Of a stretch of DNA of 64,000 bases, positions 8,331-16,580 are shown in pieces. The stretch is from positions 62,001-126,000 of the forward strand of contig NZ_JAEKMH010000004.1 in the NCBI RefSeq assembly GCF_016411825.1, read 5' to 3'. The DNA is from Devosia sediminis (GTDB taxonomy: Bacteria > Pseudomonadota > Alphaproteobacteria > Rhizobiales > Devosiaceae). How positions within the stretch are numbered: position 1 is the stretch's first letter; every line of letters starts with the position of its first letter. A program made the translations under genes and the position numbers. The notes under the pieces were generated by a model. That model searched no databases, was not told the origin of the DNA, and saw only the letters and a program-made list of their open reading frames with translations.

Positions 8331-9014
8331 ATGTTCCTGCCGCTGCATGACACCAATCCGATCCGGCATATTCCCTTTCCTTTCGTCAATTACGGGCTGA
8401 TCGGCGTCACCATGCTGGTCTTTGCGGTGCAGGCAGCGCTGCCGCCGGCTGGGTTCGACGCCATGGCAATCAATTTCGGCATGATCCCGATCGTGGTGCG
8501 CGATCTTTATCCGCAGCCGGTGGCCTGGCTGCCGGACTATGCCAATCTCGTCACCTATGCCTTCCTCCATGCCGACTGGATGCACCTCCTCACCAACATG
8601 CTGTTTCTCTGGGTTTTCGGGGACAATATCGAGGACGCATTGGGGCACTGGAAATATCTGTTCTTCTACCTCGCCTGCGCCGTGCTGGCGGCGCTCGCCC
8701 ACCTGCTCTTCAACCTCGACGCCAATGGCCCGCTGGTTGGCGCATCGGGCGCGGTGGCCGGAGTGATGGGCGCCTATATCCTGCTTTTCCCCCATGTCCG
8801 GGTCTTCGTTCTGGCGCGCATCGTCTGGCTGATCCCGCTGCCGCTGCCCGCTTTCTGGATGCTGGGCTTCTGGATCCTGACGCAGTTGTTCTTCGCGCTG
8901 GTGGGGTCGGACGAGCCGGTCGCGTGGTGGGCGCATCTGGGCGGCTTTGCCGCCGGGCTGGTGCTGGCGCCGCTGCTGAAACACCGCGACGTGCCGCTCT
9001 TGGGCGGTCGATAG
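8331..9014 (+). CDS. Rhomboid-family intramembrane serine protease
   Basis: A 227-residue polytopic inner-membrane protease with six or more hydrophobic segments. The catalytic Ser is in VGASGAVAGVMGAY (GxSG, near residue 138). The catalytic His is in WAHLGGFAAG near residue 204. The L1/TM2 motif DWMHLLTNMLFLW carries the conserved His and Asn that stabilise the oxyanion. All key residues are present, so it should be active. The ATG at 8331 is used; an in-frame ATG at 8316 would add five residues (MDGSK). It sits alone after repeat-filled DNA. Confidence 0.9.
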   Translation: MFLPLHDTNPIRHIPFPFVNYGLIGVTMLVFAVQAALPPAGFDAMAINFGMIPIVVRDLYPQPVAWLPDYANLVTYAFLHADWMHLLTNMLFLWVFGDNIEDALGHWKYLFFYLACAVLAALAHLLFNLDANGPLVGASGAVAGVMGAYILLFPHVRVFVLARIVWLIPLPLPAFWMLGFWILTQLFFALVGSDEPVAWWAHLGGFAAGLVLAPLLKHRDVPLLGGR

Positions 9015-9049
9015 GTTCGAAAAAATTCACCCTTTCGGGCAAGCAAGCG

Positions 9050-9063
9050 TTAACCCGGCTTAA
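9050..9063. promoter_or_regulatory. Possible CtrA-like site (TTAA-N6-TTAA)
   Basis: Two TTAA half-sites separated by 6 bp lie 37 bp before the YjfB-like gene. The alphaproteobacterial CtrA consensus is TTAA-N7-TTAA, so the spacing is one base short. It is noted because flagellar and motility genes are common CtrA targets. Confidence 0.22.
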
Positions 9064-9099
9064 CTAGGGTTGAAGTCCGCATTTCCATCGGGACCGGAC

Positions 9100-9282
9100 A
9101 TGAACACGGACCTTGCCAGCAATCTCCTGACCACGCGCGCGTCGATGACGCAGCAATCGGTGCAGATTGCCGTGGTCAAGAAGGCCCATGACATGCAGAT
9201 GGACCTCATCAGTTCGCTGATGGAAACGGCCCTCGCAGCCCCGCCTCCCGGTCAGGGCGCCCGGGTCGACAAGCTCGCCTGA
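9100..9282 (+). CDS. YjfB-like putative motility protein
   Basis: A 60-residue protein resembling the YjfB family ('putative motility protein'). The core is QSVQIAVVKKAHDMQMDLISSL, split here as QSVQIAVVKKA and HDMQMDLISSL, ending in a short Pro/Ala tail. The pattern of small proteins with this helix near flagellar genes is known, but the molecular role is not. ATG 9100 is chosen; an upstream TTG at 9070 lacks a Shine-Dalgarno. It is followed 9 bp later by a second small gene, probably in the same transcript. No other flagellar gene is in the window. Confidence 0.68.
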   Translation: MNTDLASNLLTTRASMTQQSVQIAVVKKAHDMQMDLISSLMETALAAPPPGQGARVDKLA

Positions 9283-9291
9283 GGCTAAGCG

Positions 9292-9501
9292 ATGGGCAGC
9301 GGCATCGGCATTGCTCCATCGATCATGATCAACCGCATGGTGCATGAAAAGGGCGTGCCGCAGGCTGGGCACCTGCTCGAAGTCGCGCGGCTCAGGGCCG
9401 AGATGATGCAGGCGCAGGCCGAAAACGCCGCCGCGCCTCTGCCGACGTCCGCGCCCGCCGAGGCGCCGCTCAATGGGGCGGAAGTGGATCTGCTTATTTA
9501 G
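9292..9501 (+). CDS. Small hypothetical protein downstream of the YjfB-like gene
   Basis: A 69-residue protein I do not recognise. It has no transmembrane segment. The middle (HLLEVARLRAEMMQAQAENA) looks like a single amphipathic helix, followed by an Ala/Pro-rich tail. It lies 9 bp after the YjfB-like gene on the same strand, which suggests co-expression and perhaps a related role. Codon use resembles the neighbours, so it is probably a real gene. Confidence 0.55.
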   Translation: MGSGIGIAPSIMINRMVHEKGVPQAGHLLEVARLRAEMMQAQAENAAAPLPTSAPAEAPLNGAEVDLLI

Positions 9502-9534
9502 GGCCAGGCTGCTCGACACAGAGCTCTCAGACTT

Positions 9535-9618
9535 CCGTCTTTGCCCGGCTTGGCCGGGCAATCCATCTCTTGTCTCGATATCGCATGGACCACCCGGTCG
9601 AGCCGGGTAGTGACGATG
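9535..9618. repeat. Palindromic repeat doublet, family C
   Basis: Hairpin TGCCCGGC-ttg-GCCGGGCA at about 9542-9560, then ACCACCCGG-tcgag-CCGGGTAGT at about 9589-9611. It is a diverged copy of the doublet at 21353 with about 20 bp of extra spacer. It lies between convergent genes. Confidence 0.78.
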
Positions 9619-9637
9619 AACAGGAGAACGGCGCCCC

Positions 9638-10297
9638 CTACCCCCTGAGCCCGATCAGTGCTTCCACAACCGCCTTGCCGTCGTCGCCATGCCATTCGGC
9701 AGGGCCCTGCAGCACGGCGATTTCGCAGCCTTCCGGATCGAGCAGCAGGGTTGCGGGGAGGCCAATGGCCACGGCCTCGCGCTTCAGGCGCTCGAAGGCG
9801 GCAAAGGTGTTGTCGGCATAAAGCGGCAGGTTTTCGAACTGCCCCTCGTCGAGGAATTCCTGCGCCTTGGCGAGCCCGCCCTCGCCGATATCGAGATTGA
9901 TGGGCAGGACCATGAACTTGTCGGAATTGTACTGGGTGGCAACGGCGTCGAGCGCCGGCATTTCCTCGCGACACGGCACGCACCAGCTCGCCCAGAAATT
10001 GACGAGGAGGAACTTGCCGGCAAAGTCGGCGACGCTCATCTCGGTCCCCGCCTCGTCCTTGAATTCCATGGTGGAATAGCCGCGGCCCTCGCCGGTACCA
10101 TTGAGGGCGGCAAGTTCGCCCACGGCGGCGGCATCGACGATCTGCGCGGCGGCGGCCTGGGCCGGGCATTCATTGGCCGTGCCGGCATTGCCCAGCATCA
10201 GCCAGGCGGCTATAGACCCACCAACAACGACCACCCCTGCGGCGACGGGCAAAGCCCACTTCGGAGCCTGGGGACCTTTTGAGCGGGTATTTTCCAT
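9638..10297 (-). CDS. tlpA: TlpA-family membrane-anchored thiol:disulfide oxidoreductase
   Basis: A 219-residue thioredoxin-fold protein anchored by one N-terminal transmembrane segment (about residues 14-36), with the catalytic domain in the periplasm. The active site is [13 protein letters not shown] (CVPC, about residues 113-125), and the cis-Pro is in [12 protein letters not shown]. TlpA proteins reduce periplasmic cysteines, notably those of cytochrome oxidase assembly factors. The start ATG at 10297 overlaps the argH start on the other strand: the CCATGG sequence carries both start codons. Longer in-frame starts would run into argH. A tlpA/argH divergent pair is common in related genomes. 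Confidence 0.88.
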   Translation of the reverse strand: MENTRSKGPQAPKWALPVAAGVVVVGGSIAAWLMLGNAGTANECPAQAAAAQIVDAAAVGELAALNGTGEGRGYSTMEFKDEAGTEMSVADFAGKFLLVNFWASWCVPCREEMPALDAVATQYNSDKFMVLPINLDIGEGGLAKAQEFLDEGQFENLPLYADNTFAAFERLKREAVAIGLPATLLLDPEGCEIAVLQGPAEWHGDDGKAVVEALIGLRG

Positions 10298-11768
10298 GGT
10301 GTCTCCGTCGGACAAGGCTCTGAGCAACAAGATGTGGGGCGGACGCTTCGCCGAGGCGCCCGATGCCATCATGGAGGAAATCAACGCCTCCATCGGCTTC
10401 GACCAGCGCCTCTACCGCCAGGATATTGCCGGATCGAAGGCCCATGCCACAATGCTCGCCGCGACGGGCATTCTGACGCAGACCGACCGCGACGCCATCC
10501 TTGCCGGTCTAGATGAGGTGCTGGCCGAAATCGAGGGCGGCCAGTTCAAATTCTCGCGGGCGCTCGAAGACATCCATATGAATGTCGAAAGCAGGTTGCG
10601 CGAAAAGATCGGCGATGCCGCCGGGCGCCTCCACACCGCGCGTTCCCGCAATGACCAGGTGGCCACCGACTTCCGCCTCTATGTGCGCGACTATATCGAC
10701 ACGCTGGTGGGCCAGGTCAGGGGCCTGCAACTGGCTTTGGTCGACCGCGCCGAGGACGAGGCCGAGACCATCATGCCCGGCTTCACGCATCTGCAGAATG
10801 CCCAGCCGGTGACCTTTGGCCATCACCTGCTCGCCTATGTCGAAATGCTGGGCCGCGATGCCGGGCGGCTCGAGGATGCGCGGAAACGCCTCAACGAGAA
10901 CCCCCTGGGTTCGGCGGCGTTGGCCGGCACGCCCTACCCCATCGACCGCACGATGACCACGGAGGCCCTGGGCTTTGACCGCCCGACCGCCAATTCGCTC
11001 GATGCGGTCTCAGACCGGGACTTCATCCTCGAAACCCTGGCCGCCGCCTCGATCTGCGCCATGCACCTTTCCCGCTTTGCCGAGGAAATGGTGATCTGGA
11101 GCTCGGCGCAGTTCGGCTTCGTCAAGCTCAGCGACAAGTTCACCACCGGCTCCTCGATCATGCCGCAGAAGCGCAATCCGGACGCGGCCGAACTGGTGCG
11201 CGCCAAGATCGGCCGTATCCTTGGGGCGCTGACGTCGCTGCTGGTGGTGATGAAGGGCCTGCCCCTGGCCTATTCCAAGGACATGCAGGAAGACAAGGAA
11301 GTCGCCTTCGACGCGCTTGATGCCCTGTCGCTGTCGCTGGCCGCCATGACCGGCATGGTCAAGGACATGATGCCCAATCGCGAGCGCATGCATGCCTCGG
11401 CTTCGGCAGGGTTCTCGACCGCCACCGATGTCGCCGACTGGCTGGTGCGGGAATTGAACATCCCCTTCCGCGACGCCCACCACATTACCGGGCAGATCGT
11501 GTCGCTGGCCGAGCAGAAGAATTGCGGCCTGGAAGGCCTCACCATCGAGGACTTCAAGCTGATCGATCACCGCATCGACAGCCGCATCCATAAGGTTATC
11601 ACGGTCGAAGCCTCCGTGGCCGCGAGAAAGTCCTATGGCGGCACGGCCCCCGCCAATGTGCTGGAGCAGGCAGCGCGCTGGAAGTCAGCGCTGACGGGGG
11701 AACAGCATGAGGCGCGGGCGCTGAAGGCCAGGAAGCATGGCGGCCATGGCGATGGCGGGGTTGAGTAA
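10296..11768 (+). CDS. argH: Argininosuccinate lyase
   Basis: A 490-residue enzyme catalysing the last step of arginine synthesis, cleaving argininosuccinate to arginine and fumarate. The N-terminus NKMWGGRF is canonical. The superfamily signature [16 protein letters not shown] with the catalytic Ser lies near residue 287. THLQNAQP (catalytic His region) and ARSRNDQV are present. The start at 10296 gives the usual 12-residue leader before MWGGRF; the alternative is ATG 10332. It is divergent from tlpA with overlapping start codons. It ends about 150 bp before chaC, with a repeat doublet in between. Confidence 0.95.
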   Translation: MVSPSDKALSNKMWGGRFAEAPDAIMEEINASIGFDQRLYRQDIAGSKAHATMLAATGILTQTDRDAILAGLDEVLAEIEGGQFKFSRALEDIHMNVESRLREKIGDAAGRLHTARSRNDQVATDFRLYVRDYIDTLVGQVRGLQLALVDRAEDEAETIMPGFTHLQNAQPVTFGHHLLAYVEMLGRDAGRLEDARKRLNENPLGSAALAGTPYPIDRTMTTEALGFDRPTANSLDAVSDRDFILETLAAASICAMHLSRFAEEMVIWSSAQFGFVKLSDKFTTGSSIMPQKRNPDAAELVRAKIGRILGALTSLLVVMKGLPLAYSKDMQEDKEVAFDALDALSLSLAAMTGMVKDMMPNRERMHASASAGFSTATDVADWLVRELNIPFRDAHHITGQIVSLAEQKNCGLEGLTIEDFKLIDHRIDSRIHKVITVEASVAARKSYGGTAPANVLEQAARWKSALTGEQHEARALKARKHGGHGDGGVE

Positions 11769-11792
11769 GGCCCGCGAATAAGACACGATTTC

Positions 11793-11906
11793 TTCCTCTC
11801 CCCTTGTGGGAGAGGGTGCCCGAAGGGCGGGTGAGGGGTCTCACCGCTGATTCAGCACCCCTCATCCGGCGCTGCGCGCCACCTTCTCCCACAAGGGGAG
11901 AAGGAA
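11793..11906. repeat. Repeat family B, full doublet
   Basis: Two inverted arms: CCTCTCCCC-ttgt-GGGAGAGG followed by GCCCGAAGGGC and GGTGAGGGG, then the mirror arm CCCCTCATCCGGCGC, CGCCACCTTCTCCC and GGGGAGAAGG. It is noncoding and lies between argH and chaC, both on the plus strand. Confidence 0.82.
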
Positions 11907-11918
11907 GAAGGGCCGGTG

Positions 11919-12638
11919 ATGACCAAACCCTCGCGACAGATGCGTCTCAGTCCGCGTCATGTCGCCTATGTGCAGCCAGCCGTCATTAGCGAAGACATGC
12001 CGCCGCCGCCCGAGGGCATGCGATCGGCCACCGAGGACGACCATCGCGCCACCATTGACGCTCTCATGGCGGGGACCGACGATCCCGGCGAAATCTGGTT
12101 CTTTGCCTATGGCTCGCTGATCTGGAAGCCGGCCTGCGACTTTGTTGAAATGCGCACCGGGCTCGTACGCGGCTGGCACCGCGCCTTTTGCCTGGGGTGG
12201 AACAATCGCTGGCGCGGCTCGGATGAGAATCCGGGGCTGATGCTGGCGCTCGATCGCGGCGGGGCCTGCAAGGGCGTGGCCTATAGGCTGCCGCCGGACC
12301 GGGTCGAAGACAACCTCATAAAGCTGTTCGAGCGCGAAATGGGCTGGCTGCCCTCGGCCTTTCCGCCGCGCTGGGTCAATGTGCAAAGCGGCGAGCGCCG
12401 GATCCGGGCGCTGACCTTCTGCATCGACCGCAAGTCGGGGCGCTATGTCTCCGGACTCAGCGAGGCCGAGGTGGCCGCGGTGCTGGCCAAGGCCGCCGGT
12501 TCGCGTGGCTCGATGGCCGACTATCTCCACGCCACGGTCGAGCATCTCGAACAGATGGGCATTCACGACCCTCATCTCTGGCGATTGCAGCACCTGGTCG
12601 CCGAGCACATCGAAGCCGCTTATGAAGCGGATCGATAA
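11919..12638 (+). CDS. chaC: ChaC-type gamma-glutamylcyclotransferase
   Basis: A 239-residue member of the ChaC family, which degrades glutathione to 5-oxoproline and Cys-Gly. The family start of the fold, FFAYGSLIWKP, lies at about residues 64-74. The substrate loop region RGWHRAFCLGW follows, and the catalytic Glu is probably in FEREMGW. About 60 extra N-terminal residues precede the domain, as in many alphaproteobacterial homologues. ATG 11919 directly follows a GTG that could also serve. A second, shorter ChaC homologue lies at 19482-20060. Confidence 0.88.
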   Translation: MTKPSRQMRLSPRHVAYVQPAVISEDMPPPPEGMRSATEDDHRATIDALMAGTDDPGEIWFFAYGSLIWKPACDFVEMRTGLVRGWHRAFCLGWNNRWRGSDENPGLMLALDRGGACKGVAYRLPPDRVEDNLIKLFEREMGWLPSAFPPRWVNVQSGERRIRALTFCIDRKSGRYVSGLSEAEVAAVLAKAAGSRGSMADYLHATVEHLEQMGIHDPHLWRLQHLVAEHIEAAYEADR

Positions 12639-12697
12639 GTCTGGCTTTTGTTTTTTGCCGAGCTGAACTAGGGAATAGCGCGAAATTCGTCACACTC

Positions 12698-12790
12698 TCG
12701 ATGTCATCCCGGCGAAGGCCGGGATCCATCTTGAGATTTTACAATCCGCCCGATCTCAGGATGGACCCCGGCCGTCGCCGGGGTGACAAA
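12698..12790. repeat. Palindromic repeat doublet, family D
   Basis: Hairpins TCCCGGC-gaag-GCCGGGA (12707-12724) and CCCCGGC-cgtc-GCCGGGG (12766-12783) are placed so that the outer ends GTCAT and GTGAC mirror each other. The inner ends CATCTTGAGA and TCTCAGGATG are also inverted. It lies just before lysA. Confidence 0.8.
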
Positions 12791-12816
12791 GTGGGTGTTG
12801 GGAGAGCGGGGCAAAA

Positions 12817-14076
12817 ATGGTCCACCACTTCACTCACCGCGATGGCGTGCTCCATGCCGAGGACGTTGATATCAACGAGCTGGCTGAGAAGGTGGGGACG
12901 CCTTTCTACGTCTATTCCAGCGCCACTTTGCGCCGGCATGTGCGGGTGGTGCGCGAGGCCTTTGACGGCATTCCCATGCTGATGGCCTATGCCATGAAGG
13001 CCAATTCCAACCAGGCGGTGTTGCGGCTGATGGCCTCGGAGGGCTGTGGCGCCGACGTCGTCTCGCTGGGCGAGCTCGAACGGGCACTGGCCGCCGGCAT
13101 TGCACCGGAAAAGATCGTCTTTTCGGGGGTCGCCAAGACCGAAGCCGAGATGCGCCGCGGGCTCGAAGTCGGCATCAAGTGCTTCAACCTCGAAAGCGAG
13201 CCGGAGCTCGAACGCCTCTCTCGCGTCGCCACGGCGATGGGCAGGACGGCGCATGTCTCGGTCCGCATCAATCCAGATGTCGACGCGCGCACCCATGCCA
13301 AGATTTCGACCGGCAAGAGCGAGAACAAGTTCGGCATCCCGTTCAAGCGGGCCCTCGAGGTCTATGCCCGCATTGCCGCGCTTCCCAATGTCGAGGCCGT
13401 CGGCGTCGACATGCATATCGGCTCGCAGATCACCGATCTCGAACCCTTCGGCAATGCCTTCGGCCTCATGGCCGAACTGGTCGAGGCGCTGCGCGCCGAT
13501 GGCCACGATATCCGTCATGTCGATGTGGGCGGTGGTCTCGGCATTCCCTATAATGTCGACGAGGACGCCCCGCCCCACCCGCAGGCCTATGCCTCGGTGG
13601 TGCGCGACAAGGTCGGGCAGCTCGGTTGTTCGCTGGTGATCGAGCCGGGGCGGCTGCTGGTGGGCAATGCCGGCATCCTGGTCACCAAGGTGGAATATGT
13701 GAAAGAGGGCGAGGCCGACTTCATCATCGTCGACGCGGCGATGAACGATCTCATCCGCCCCACGCTTTATGAAGCCCACCACGATATCCAGCCGGTGAAC
13801 CCGTCCAACCTCCCGCCGATCACCGGGGACATTGTCGGGCCGGTCTGCGAAACCGGCGATTATCTCGCCAAGGGTCGCACCATTGCCGGGGTCAAGGAGG
13901 GCGACCTCCTGGCGGTCATGAGCGCCGGCGCCTATGGCGCGGTCATGGCCTCGACCTATAATTCCCGCCCGCTGATCCCCGAAGTGCTGGTGGATGGCGA
14001 CCGCTGGCACGTCATCCGGCCGCGCAGGTCACTGGACGAATTGCTGGCACTGGATAGCGTGCCGGACTGGGTCTAG
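12817..14076 (+). CDS. lysA: Diaminopimelate decarboxylase
   Basis: A 419-residue PLP-dependent fold-type III decarboxylase making L-lysine from meso-diaminopimelate. The PLP lysine is in YAMKANSN (about residue 64). The phosphate-binding Gly-rich segment is VGGGLGIPY near residue 240. The second active-site element CETGDYLAKGR (about residues 347-357) supplies the Cys and Asp/Glu from the partner subunit. Full family length. It is the only gene of its strand block and starts shortly after a repeat doublet. Confidence 0.95.
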   Translation: MVHHFTHRDGVLHAEDVDINELAEKVGTPFYVYSSATLRRHVRVVREAFDGIPMLMAYAMKANSNQAVLRLMASEGCGADVVSLGELERALAAGIAPEKIVFSGVAKTEAEMRRGLEVGIKCFNLESEPELERLSRVATAMGRTAHVSVRINPDVDARTHAKISTGKSENKFGIPFKRALEVYARIAALPNVEAVGVDMHIGSQITDLEPFGNAFGLMAELVEALRADGHDIRHVDVGGGLGIPYNVDEDAPPHPQAYASVVRDKVGQLGCSLVIEPGRLLVGNAGILVTKVEYVKEGEADFIIVDAAMNDLIRPTLYEAHHDIQPVNPSNLPPITGDIVGPVCETGDYLAKGRTIAGVKEGDLLAVMSAGAYGAVMASTYNSRPLIPEVLVDGDRWHVIRPRRSLDELLALDSVPDWV

Positions 14077-14098
14077 CGCGAAGGTCGCGCCCCCTGCG

Positions 14099-14217
14099 CC
14101 TCCCTCCCCTTGAGGGGGAGGGACCGAGGGTGGGGTGACAGGTGCTGAAAATCACCCCACCCCAGCTTCGCTAGGGCCGATGGCCCAGCTGCGCTACCCT
14201 CCCCTCGAGGGGAGGGA
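14099..14217. repeat. Intergenic repeat family A, inverted doublet
   Basis: Two inverted copies with core hairpins (CCTCCCC-ttga-GGGGGAGG and CCCTCCCC-tcga-GGGGAGGG) on the outside and GGGTGGGG / CCCCACCCC arms inside, separated by a short spacer. The right arm carries CAGCTTCGCTAGGGCC, closely matching the arm next to the DUF559 gene. The outer and inner orientation is the same as in that cassette. Confidence 0.82.
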
Positions 14218-14288
14218 ACGAAGGGCCTTGGCGCTGGAGGCGTAGAGGCAAGGCCCCCGCAGCCACACTTTCTGTTCCTGGTCCGCGC

Positions 14289-14651
14289 CTAGCGGCTGAG
14301 GAAGTCGCCCCAGACCCAGCCACCCTGCACCTGGCACCAGTTGTCGCCCCGGCACTGCATCAGGGGCACGCTGCTGCCCGCATTGAGCATGCCGATGACC
14401 GAGCCGCTGCCGCCGGGAGCGTCGTAGAGGTCGACGTCGCCGGTGACCTTGGCCATGTTGGAAGCCGGTGCGGCCGGCGCTGGGCCAGTGGTGCCGCCGC
14501 CGGCAGGAGCGGCGTTGCCGGTGCCGAAGTAGAGGTCCGTACTCTGCTTGATGTAGTCCTGCACGATCTGGCCCTGGCGATTGGGCTGGGCGGCGGCGAA
14601 GCCGGGGTAGAGGCAGGCGGCAACCGCGAGACTTGCAAAAACGATGCGCAC
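14289..14651 (-). CDS. Secreted SH3b-domain protein
   Basis: A 120-residue exported protein with a signal peptide of about 21 residues ending in FAAA. A Gly/Ala/Pro-rich linker follows (about residues 48-63), then a bacterial SH3 domain at about residues 67-120. SH3b features are VDLYDAPGGSGSVIGML, a paired Cys in MQCRGDNWCQV, and GGWVWGDFL at the C-terminus. SH3b domains of this kind bind cell-wall peptides; the target is unknown. The upstream AT-rich stretch at 14652-14760 probably holds its promoter. Confidence 0.75.
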   Translation of the reverse strand: MRIVFASLAVAACLYPGFAAAQPNRQGQIVQDYIKQSTDLYFGTGNAAPAGGGTTGPAPAAPASNMAKVTGDVDLYDAPGGSGSVIGMLNAGSSVPLMQCRGDNWCQVQGGWVWGDFLSR

Positions 14652-14982
14652 GATAAGTCTTTCTCCTGAACGTTATTGATAAAGAGAAACCAATAGGTTG
14701 ATCGAGACTCCAACCTACCGAGACAATACTGATCGAAACTCTGCTCTATACAGTTAGCAGTAGACAGTGCCGGCTACAATGAGAGAGGCGGAGATGTGAT
14801 CGGCCGGGAAGCCGCGCGATGTGCCGTCACCCAATGGCGAGCGGACACAATTAGGGCGCGCAGGATCAGGCACCCAGACCCGGCCTCCCCTGAGGAGGAC
14901 GGATTGGGTCTCAGGCAGCGTCCCTGATGCAGCGCAGCCGCATCCCCCCTCCTTCAGGGGGAGAGTGGGTGGGGTGGACGGC
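14652..14982. other. Intergenic region, no gene seen
   Basis: 331 bp between the SH3b gene and cpdR, both on the minus strand. The left 110 bp is AT-richer than its surroundings and probably contains the SH3b promoter. The right end (about 14876-14975) holds hairpin-like CCTCCCC and CTCCTTCAGGGGGAG stretches that look like remnants of the intergenic repeats. No open frame with a plausible start was found. Confidence 0.5.
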
Positions 14983-15390
14983 TTACTGCAATCCGCGCCG
15001 GGCCAGCGGCACGACTTCGACCGGAACGCCGTTGAGCGCATCGTCGACCTTGGCCAGCAGATCGGCCAGTGTGAAGGGCTTGGCGATGACGTCGTAGATG
15101 AGGGCGTCGAGCCCATGGGCGCGCTCGCGCTGGTCGGCAAAGCCGGTCATCATCAGGATGGTCACATCGGGATAGCTGGCGCCCACCTGCAAGGCCAGCG
15201 CAATGCCATCCATGACCGGCATCTTGATATCGGTGAGCAGCAGGTCGAAGCGCCCGCCCTCGGCTTCCATGGTTTCGGCAGCGAGGCCGCCGTCTTCCTC
15301 GGCAATGACCTCGTGGCCCTTCATGGTGAGGGCGGATACGACAAAGGCGCGGACCGAAGGATCGTCTTCGGCGACAAGGATGCGAGCCAT
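14983..15390 (-). CDS. cpdR: CpdR-type single-domain response regulator
   Basis: A 135-residue receiver-only regulator closely matching CpdR, the ClpXP adaptor that, when unphosphorylated, primes degradation of cell-cycle factors in Caulobacter and rhizobia. The acidic pocket is AEDD (residues 7-10), the phospho-acceptor is D54 in LLTDIKMP, the Thr switch is in MTGFADQRERA, and the conserved Lys is in IAKPFTLADL. GLDALIYDV and the QRERA segment are distinctive of CpdR. It has no output domain. It lies 9 bp downstream of the zinc-ribbon gene on the same strand. Confidence 0.9.
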   Translation of the reverse strand: MARILVAEDDPSVRAFVVSALTMKGHEVIAEEDGGLAAETMEAEGGRFDLLLTDIKMPVMDGIALALQVGASYPDVTILMMTGFADQRERAHGLDALIYDVIAKPFTLADLLAKVDDALNGVPVEVVPLARRGLQ

Positions 15391-15399
15391 GACGCTCTC

Positions 15400-16356
15400 C
15401 TAATGGTGTTCGGTGGCCGCCGGTTCCGGCGCATGGTCCGGTTCGGCGGCGGGATCGGCATGTCCGGCGGACGGGGCCGCATGCGAGGGTTCGGCGGGAG
15501 GTGACACGTGCACGGCAGCATCGGCCGGCGCGGTTTCCGTGGTGGCGGTGGTCGAGGTGGCGCCGCGACCGGCAAAACTGAGGCGCACCCGCACCGCCTC
15601 GCTGGGCGGCAGGGAAAGCCTGGTATCGAAAGTGGCCCGCTCGCCCGCCATCAGGTTGGAGACGCGTGGCGCCACGCTCCATTCATAGACGGCGCTGCCG
15701 CCGGCATCGAGCAGGCTGATGACGACGGGCGGCACTTCCACCGGACGCGGCTCGAGGCCGACGATCTGGGCGGAGACGGTCAGCACTTCATTGCCGGCCG
15801 AAAGCGCCTTGAGGGTTTCGAGATTGGAGAAATCGAGGCCCACGACATTGACGCCGAGCCCGACGGCTTCATAGACGCCCGCCATGTCGGGATAGCGCTC
15901 GACAATGGCCACCCGGCCAAACCAGGCGCCGCCTACAAGGCCGGCGAGGAGCACGATGCCGGCCAAGCGCGCGGCGCGGCGCAATCGCGCCAGCGGCAGG
16001 CTCGAAATCATGGCGTTCTGGCGCCGGTTGAACGCCTGCTGGCGCTTCTGCAGCTCTGCCGCATCGGTGCCGGGCAGCGCCCGCGACGGTGCGGCGGCAG
16101 GCTTTGCGACCCTGGGGGCCTCGGCGGCTACGGCGCTGGCTTCGGCCGCCATGGCGTCGTCCAGCGCATCCTCGGCCATGGCCTCGAACAGCGCGTCGTT
16201 CCGGACTGCGTCGGCAGACCGCACAACCGGTTGCGGCACCGGGTCCTGGTTCCAGGCCTGATGGCAATGGGCGCACTGCACCTTGCGACCGGCCGACCCG
16301 ATGGCCTCATAGGTCACCTGGTACTTGGTCTGGCAATGTGGGCAGGTGATGATCAT
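15400..16356 (-). CDS. MJ0042-type zinc-ribbon membrane protein
   Basis: A 318-residue protein that begins with an MJ0042-type zinc ribbon: ITCPHCQTKY and VQCAHCHQAW supply two CxxC pairs within the first 40 residues. An Ala-rich linker follows, then one transmembrane helix (about residues 130-150). The periplasmic part is about 140 residues, beta-rich and DUF3426-like (EVLTVSAQIVG, RVSNLMAGERATFDTRL). The last 45 residues are Ala/His/Pro-rich and end in HH. ATG 16356 starts exactly at the zinc ribbon. It is divergent from ftsE and upstream of cpdR; this neighbourhood is conserved in Hyphomicrobiales. Function is unknown. Confidence 0.8.
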   Translation of the reverse strand: MIITCPHCQTKYQVTYEAIGSAGRKVQCAHCHQAWNQDPVPQPVVRSADAVRNDALFEAMAEDALDDAMAAEASAVAAEAPRVAKPAAAPSRALPGTDAAELQKRQQAFNRRQNAMISSLPLARLRRAARLAGIVLLAGLVGGAWFGRVAIVERYPDMAGVYEAVGLGVNVVGLDFSNLETLKALSAGNEVLTVSAQIVGLEPRPVEVPPVVISLLDAGGSAVYEWSVAPRVSNLMAGERATFDTRLSLPPSEAVRVRLSFAGRGATSTTATTETAPADAAVHVSPPAEPSHAAPSAGHADPAAEPDHAPEPAATEHH

Positions 16357-16580
16357 CAGGCCTGACGCGATCCCGGAATGGTCAGCGACCCTATCCCCGG
16401 CGGGGTTAAAACTCCTCAAACCCGACCCAAAACCCGCGCCCCGACCAAAATTGTGCCGCTTTCCCCCGGCCAATGACCGGGCCATGCCGCGGGGCTTGCG
16501 CGCGGCTGCTATGATGCGGCCAAACGCTGATTCGCCGCGATGACGCCAATGCCGCCGGACGAGCTGGGGAGCACCCGTTC

